In this document: positions 8,935 to 13,010 of the stretch, piece by piece
Layout of the letters: each line of letters opens with the position of its first letter
Position numbering within the stretch: the first letter of the stretch is position 1
Assembly (NCBI GenBank): GCA_016256075.1
Contig: SDVU01000480.1
Span: forward strand, 1 to 13,010
Direction of reading: 5' to 3'
Source of the DNA: Dictyocoela muelleri
Taxonomy: Eukaryota; Microsporidia
DNA length: 13,010 nt
The notes under the pieces: model-generated
Databases searched by the model: none
What the model was told of the DNA's origin: nothing
What the model saw: only the letters and a program-made list of their open reading frames with translations
Program-made: the position numbers and the translations under genes

Positions 8935-9870
8935 CATGGAGACTTAGCACATCCCGGTGTGAAAATAATGTATGGATCTTTATTTAGATATATCAATGAT
9001 AAGAGATTTAAAGATAAAATTGAGGAAATTTGTAGGGAGTGTCCTGCTTGTCAAATAAATATGGATTTGAATCTGAAAATTGGCAAATATACTGGATACA
9101 TTTACTCATCTGAACTTTTTTCGATAATCAGCACTGATATTTTGAGACTTATAAAAACTATTCATTTTAAGACTAACATTGCGAAAGAATACTTTTATAT
9201 ATTAACCAACACAGATATATAGCCGATTTACAAGAATATTTATATTAGAATATATCAAAGCAGATTCAATAGTTAAAAACTTCAGAATTTGGTTAGAAAA
9301 TTATCCCAAACCCGTTAAAGTGATTTTAGACCTTGGGCGGCAATACATTATAAATTCCGTTCGGATCTTCTAAAATCATATAACATTCTACACATCAAAA
9401 CATCGCAATATAAATCAACAGCGAATGGAATATCTGAAATAATTTATGCAAGTATTAAAAATGTTTTAAGAATCTATAAGGATTGGAAATAGGCTATGTT
9501 ATTCAAAATATGAAACAATCTTAATCTTACTTATCATTCAATATTAAAAGCAATCCCTTTAGAAATTCTTCTAGGCTTTTCGGTATTTAATATTAGGAAC
9601 TGAGACATATCTACCCTGATAAAATCATGGAAAATCAAGGAGAAAAGGATTAAAAGTAATGAATTGGAAAAGATGAATAATTCAAGAAAAGATGCTAAAA
9701 TAATACAAGGAGGCTATGCAATGTGAAAGAATGTTGTTCAAGATAAAATTCTCGATAAATTTCTAGGACCCTTTAAAATTCACGAATTAAATTTAGAAAA
9801 AGGAAACGTTTGGTTATAAGAAGGTAACAGAATCGTGCGACATAACATAGAAAACGTCAAACCGTTTGTA
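8935..9870 (+). pseudogene. Integrase region with GPF module (fossil)
   Basis: An HPGVK and CPACQ pair represents the N-terminal zinc-binding domain (about 8950-9060). A decayed catalytic core follows. KFLGPFKIHELN near the 3' end (about 9750-9790) matches the GPY/F module of gypsy integrases. No chromodomain was seen. Part of the broken retroelement. Confidence 0.78.
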
Positions 9871-9882
9871 GGAGGGAGTGAA
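9871..9882 (+). other. Polypurine tract
   Basis: GGAGGGAGTGAA lies directly before the 3' LTR, the expected place for the primer of plus-strand synthesis. Confidence 0.75.
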
Positions 9883-10107
9883 TGTCAGGTCCTAGATGAC
9901 AGCAAATTGATCAGAAATGATTTTGATCTTTTCAAATTTCTAGATAATTAACTATAAAAACAAAAATTCGAGAGACCCCTATGAATCGTCTTCCGAGACA
10001 AGACAACCCTCGGACTCCGTGTTCCAACTTGAATAAAAATTCTTTAAAACACTTCTCTTTGTATAATCAGCTTCTTCTTTTTGGCAGGATCACCCGAGAT
10101 TTCGTCA
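9883..10107 (+). repeat. 3' LTR
   Basis: About 225 bp, the partner of 5994-6221. It is followed by AAATAAATTTTT, where the interrupted arm of copy B resumes. The same five bases AAATA lie at 5988-5992, one base short of the 5' LTR as drawn, which is the likely target duplication. Confidence 0.92.
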
Positions 10108-10294
10108 AAATAAATTTTTAAAGTTTATTTTAGATTATTAAATATTTACAATCATTTGTATAAGGTTTATTTTTATACAGGTTTTGCAAAGTTATAGGCC
10201 TATTTTTGAAAATTAAAATGCTCATTATTCCAAAGTTATAGACTAATTTTACTACAGTTCTATACACGATGTCAATGCTATCAAAAGATTTTAA

Positions 10295-10345
10295 GTCTTC
10301 TAGCGTAAGTGGACAAATTTTTAACGTTTATTTACGCTAGAAGAC
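10295..10345. repeat. Conserved hairpin, copy B left arm
   Basis: GTCTTCTAGCGTAAGT (10295-10310) pairs with ATTTACGCTAGAAGAC (10330-10345) with one mismatch, leaving a 19-base loop. It lies about 60 bp inside the element's GTTCTATACACGATGTC block, as in the other arms. Confidence 0.82.
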
Positions 10346-10864
10346 CTAAAAAAATCTTATAAAAATTAAAACATAAATTTTAAATGTTTCTGTTAAAACT
10401 TATATAAATATTGTTCCTTTCTGGGTTTATATTAAGAGAAATACAATTCTCATGTCTCTTAGACACCCATATAAATAAAAATAAAAAATAATAATAAAGC
10501 ATTATTAAGTGCTATAAAAATATCAAACTATTTTTAAATACATATTTAAAGAATCAAATTTTTATATTCTTCGAAATTATCTAATTAGGTAATTTTTAAA
10601 CTTTACTGAGTAACTAAATTTTAAAATTTTTATCAAATTAAGAACACAATTCTCGAAATATGTGTTTAAAAATATACTGTGATTTATTTTATATTTTGAT
10701 AATGATTTATGTAGTATTTTTTACTATTTTTTTTCTCTATAGGGTCTAATGAAGAGGGAACTGGTATTTTTATATATAAAAAATAAAAAAAAGAACTATT
10801 TTTTTCAAATTTTTATTGGGCACGTTTAGAATTTATTTTTATTAATTTTATAAGATTTTTATAG

Positions 10865-10916
10865 GTCTTATAGCGTAAGTGTACGATAAAAAAATAGTCC
10901 ACTTACGCTAGAAGAC
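10865..10916. repeat. Conserved hairpin, copy B right arm
   Basis: GTCTTATAGCGTAAGTG (10865-10881) pairs with CACTTACGCTAGAAGAC (10900-10916) with a single mismatch over 17 bp. It is the longest of the four hairpins. Confidence 0.82.
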
Positions 10917-11212
10917 CCAGAATCTTTTGATAGCCTCGGCATTGTATATAGAACTTTAGTTAATATTTAATAATCTAAAATTAACCTTTAAATTTTATTT
11001 TTTATAATTATTTATTATAAATTCAAAGGAGGGTCACAATTTGCAGTCAGCTGAATACTTTAAATTTTATCAATGAAAAATTTAAAAAAAAACAATTTTT
11101 GATAAACATTTTAAACTTTAAAGGGGGTCACAATTTACAGTGAGGCTATTATAACATTTCATTATAAAAATTCAATTTTTATTTTGAGGCATATTAAATT
11201 AAATTATAAAAA

Positions 11213-11391
11213 GAGAGTCACAATTTTCAAGGGTGTCACAATTTTCAAGGGTGTCACAATTTTCAAGGGTGTCACAATTTTCAAGGGTGTAACAATTTTC
11301 AAGAGTGTCACAATTTTCAAGAGTGTCACAATTTTCAAGAGTGTCACAATTTTCAAGGGGGTCACAATTTTCAAGGGGATCACAATTTGTA
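11213..11391 (-). repeat. 18-bp tandem array at the right end of copy B
   Basis: Ten units of GGTGTCACAATTTTCAAG, almost identical in the middle and slightly varied at the ends (GGGGGTCAC, GGGGATCAC). Frames on both strands stay open through it because 18 is divisible by three. They are repeat artefacts, not genes. The left end of copy B has only one such unit, so this array expanded after insertion or the left one contracted. Confidence 0.88.
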
Positions 11392-11396
11392 GTAAC

Positions 11397-11617
11397 ACTA
11401 ATCACTAAAGTATAAGCCCGAATTTGCTAAAAAAATGTAAAACGATAATAAAAAAATATACAAAGTTTATGACAAGATTTAAGTAATTTTAGATGTATTC
11501 AATAATTGATAAAACATGGATGTCTTGAGTCTGATAAAAACGCATTTGTCTTAATTTTAAAACTTTTAAACACGATTTATTTCCGAAATGATTTACTATG
11601 TCAAGTTTGAGTATAAA
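11397..11617. other. Short non-coding spacer between copy B and the minus-strand genes
   Basis: AT-rich and without a gene. 11397-11419 (ACTAATCACTAAAG then TATAAGCCC) is the direct partner of 5535-5556. On the minus strand, AATAAA at 11576-11581 lies about 37 bp past the stop of the neighbouring gene and could serve as its polyadenylation signal, although such a hexamer is common by chance here. Confidence 0.5.
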
Positions 11618-12247
11618 TTAATTTATTAAAGGTTTTAAATGTATAAAGACTTGACTATTTAAAATTTCATCTAAATTCAATACATGCAAGCTAAAAATTT
11701 TTTCAAATTCGATTTTTTCAATATAATTAATTTTTTCACTCTTTAGAAGATATGATTTAATACTTAATAAAATATATGCCATCAAATATGGTTTCTTTCT
11801 GTTTAAAAATTTGAATAAGGTGAAAATATAAAAAGTTCTAATTCGTAGAATTTCTTTCAAATAACCATCATCAAAATTATCAATTTTTTCAGAAGATTGA
11901 TATCTGTCTTTAAAATTTTTCAATTTATGTTTTAAAATCTTTTTTATAAAAATACCCGCGTGAAATTTTCGTCCTGATACGTGGTGATCGTTAACTCTTG
12001 AATGGTATAAAATATTAATAATTCTTAATTCAGGAAAAACTTGTGAGAAAAATGAATCTTCTGAAGACATCTTAAGAAATTTGGATATCGATTTTAAGAC
12101 TTTATAAATAATAAGCTCCTCTGTTTCAGTTATTTGATCATTCGCAAAATTTATATATTTGTTAATATAAATATAAAATTTATTTATATTTGAATATAAT
12201 TCCGCCTTATTATTGATCTGACCATTGTTTATATTTTTCATTAACAT
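11618..12247 (-). CDS. Unrecognised 209-residue protein
   Basis: An intact frame of 209 codons. I chose the first ATG (12247); an upstream TTG only adds one codon. The product is basic and rich in Lys, Ile, Asn and Phe, and largely predicted helical by composition. It has no signal peptide and no long membrane segment that I can defend, although a hydrophobic stretch near residues 140-165 (YIFTLFKFL, YLMAYILLSI) is notable. The His-rich motif ILYHSRVNDHH is followed by GRKFHAGIFIKKI. I recognise no family. It starts 23 bp after the stop of the upstream gene on the same strand, in a different frame. It resembles that gene in its LYH motif, an FIHL...IN end, and the ~130-residue spacing between them, suggesting tandem duplication. 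Alternatively the two frames could be halves of one decayed gene. Confidence 0.6.
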   Translation of the reverse strand: MLMKNINNGQINNKAELYSNINKFYIYINKYINFANDQITETEELIIYKVLKSISKFLKMSSEDSFFSQVFPELRIINILYHSRVNDHHVSGRKFHAGIFIKKILKHKLKNFKDRYQSSEKIDNFDDGYLKEILRIRTFYIFTLFKFLNRKKPYLMAYILLSIKSYLLKSEKINYIEKIEFEKIFSLHVLNLDEILNSQVFIHLKPLIN

Positions 12248-12270
12248 CAAAATAAAAGGATTTAATTTGG

Positions 12271-13010
12271 CTATGAAATGTTGTATGCTGATTTAGCAGT
12301 TTTCTTCGCCTCGTCTTTATATTTATTTTCAATTTTTTTGATTAGTGAGTTGATGGCATCATTTTCATTTTCATTAGTTCTAAAAATGTTATATTCAGCT
12401 TTCTTATTCATAATTAGATCTAAATTTTTCCTATTCAAATTTATAAAACTGTTTATATGAATATAAATAGGTATTTCTTCAGCTAAATTTTCCTTTAATA
12501 TAGTTTCAATAGAACTATTTATTTTTAAATAACATTTATAAGTTAAAGAGGTTTTGCACTTAGTTGGCTCAAGAATTTTATTATAACATTTCAGTCGAAA
12601 TAGAACTTCTGAAATTTTCTCAGAAACAACTGAAAATATATTTTTACATTTTTCTAAATAGTTTTCATTCAAATGAATAATATAAGAATTTAAAAAGTCT
12701 AAAGAAAAATTTGGCGAATCAAAATCATAAGGCGAATCAATTTCGTCAATACGAGCTAAGATGGTTCGATATTTTTCGATTGAAAAATATGTTTTTGATG
12801 TGTGATGATGGTATAAGAAATAATTTGCTTTTTTAGTTCTCTTCGATAATATTGATCTGCAATTTAATTGAAAATTATTATTAATTTTCTGTTTGATTTT
12901 TTGATTTTTGTTTTTAGTTATGTTTACGAACTTTTTAACATTTAATATAGTCCGATTGTAATCAGTTTTTAAATCTTTATTAGGTATCAATTTGAATTTA
13001 TTATTAAAAG
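12271..13010 (-). CDS. Unrecognised protein, 5'-partial at the window edge
   Basis: The frame is open from the stop at 12271-12273 to the end of the window, with FNNKFKLIPNKD preceding the region usually taken as its start. That TTG is therefore not the real start, and no ATG lies in the first ~190 residues. At least 245 residues are visible. The product is Lys/Asn/Ile-rich and basic. Its motifs include LYHHHTSKTYFSIEKYRTI, an acidic stretch DEIDSPYDFDSP, several Cys residues (KCK, LKCYNK, TKCKTS, YKCYLK) and IYIHINSFIN. A Lys/Glu-rich tail (LIKKIENKYKDEAKK) could form a short coiled coil. No family was recognised. The neighbour downstream may be a paralogue. Confidence 0.62.
   Translation of the reverse strand, partial: FNNKFKLIPNKDLKTDYNRTILNVKKFVNITKNKNQKIKQKINNNFQLNCRSILSKRTKKANYFLYHHHTSKTYFSIEKYRTILARIDEIDSPYDFDSPNFSLDFLNSYIIHLNENYLEKCKNIFSVVSEKISEVLFRLKCYNKILEPTKCKTSLTYKCYLKINSSIETILKENLAEEIPIYIHINSFINLNRKNLDLIMNKKAEYNIFRTNENENDAINSLIKKIENKYKDEAKKTAKSAYNIS

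Larger units (their letters stand above)
5994..10107 (+). mobile_element. Ty3/gypsy LTR retroelement, broken
   Basis: A 4.1-kb element of the Ty3/gypsy (Metaviridae) type lying in the left arm of copy B. LTRs of about 226 bp bound it, beginning TGTC and ending GTCA. Between them, in gypsy order, are a gag-like region with a zinc knuckle, an aspartic protease, reverse transcriptase, RNase H and an integrase with a GPF-type C-terminal module, then a purine-rich tract before the 3' LTR. No envelope region was seen. The coding part is broken in roughly a dozen places or more, so the element is a fossil. The LTRs differ at around 15-20 positions, suggesting a fairly old insertion. An AAATA-like duplication borders it. 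Confidence 0.92.
5591..11396. mobile_element. Fold-back element, copy B, split by an LTR retroelement
   Basis: The left arm runs 5591-5993 and resumes at 10108-about 10560. The right arm runs about 10640-11396. Without the LTR element the copy is about 1.7 kb. The left end GTGTTAATTGCTACC and the right end (complement GTGTTACTAC) agree apart from four bases. Moving inwards, both arms show AAATTGTGACC repeats, ATAGGCC or ATATGCC then AATAAAAATTGAATTTTTATAA, GCTGGCTGCAAA-type subrepeats, GTTCTATACACGATGTC, then a hairpin, and meet near 10560-10640. It has no coding region of its own. It is more complete than copy A, which lacks the left terminal array. Family unknown. Confidence 0.75.

Noticed and set aside
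11184-11408. Overlapping repeat-rich open frames on both strands
   Set aside because: Three frames are open at once through the same 18-bp array, which is what a stop-free tandem repeat gives by itself.
12278-12460. Plus-strand 60-codon frame
   Set aside because: It lies wholly antisense to the longer minus-strand gene and shows the Phe/Leu-rich composition expected of its complement.
11618-13010. The two minus-strand frames as a single split gene
   Set aside because: They overlap in different frames near 12271-12294, so a frameshifted single gene is possible. The repeated motif order in both halves and the fresh ATG 23 bp after the stop favour two genes.

Overview
This is an AT-rich (roughly three-quarters A+T) eukaryotic window made almost entirely of nested, decayed mobile elements, with protein-coding genes only at the right edge. 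The host reading frames are short, intronless and rich in Lys, Asn and Ile. Together with a Merlin-type transposase remnant, a Tc1/mariner-like element and a Ty3/gypsy retroelement, this fits a repeat-expanded microsporidian genome. That assignment is an inference. The tRNA-derived SINE would be unexpected there, so another AT-rich eukaryote cannot be excluded.

Layout: 1-719 is non-coding, with a small GC-rich hairpin and short palindromic repeats. 722-2208 is a non-autonomous Tc1/mariner-like element. It begins and ends CAGTC/GACTG, is flanked by TA, and has ~300 bp inverted repeats that carry arrays of a 22-bp unit. 2215-2692 is the C-terminal part of a dead Merlin (IS1016/ISXO2-like DDE) transposase, directly abutting that element. 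2889-4938 (copy A) and 5591-11396 (copy B) are two copies of an unrecognised fold-back element that is inverted-repeat along nearly its whole length. Its ends carry 18-bp tandem repeats, its inner parts carry ~77-bp subrepeats, and each arm holds a conserved short hairpin. Copy A has been entered by a tRNA-derived SINE (4299-4772) with a perfect 8-bp target duplication. Copy B has been entered by a broken Ty3/gypsy LTR retroelement (5994-10107). 4961-5590 and 11397-11617 hold no recognisable gene.

On the minus strand at the right edge lie two unrecognised genes: a 5'-partial frame (12271-13010) and a 209-codon frame just downstream of it (11618-12247). They share similarly spaced short motifs and may be diverged tandem paralogues.

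Relative ages, inferred from nesting: the Merlin remnant and the fold-back elements are older, and the SINE and LTR element are later arrivals. No element in the window looks capable of moving by itself.
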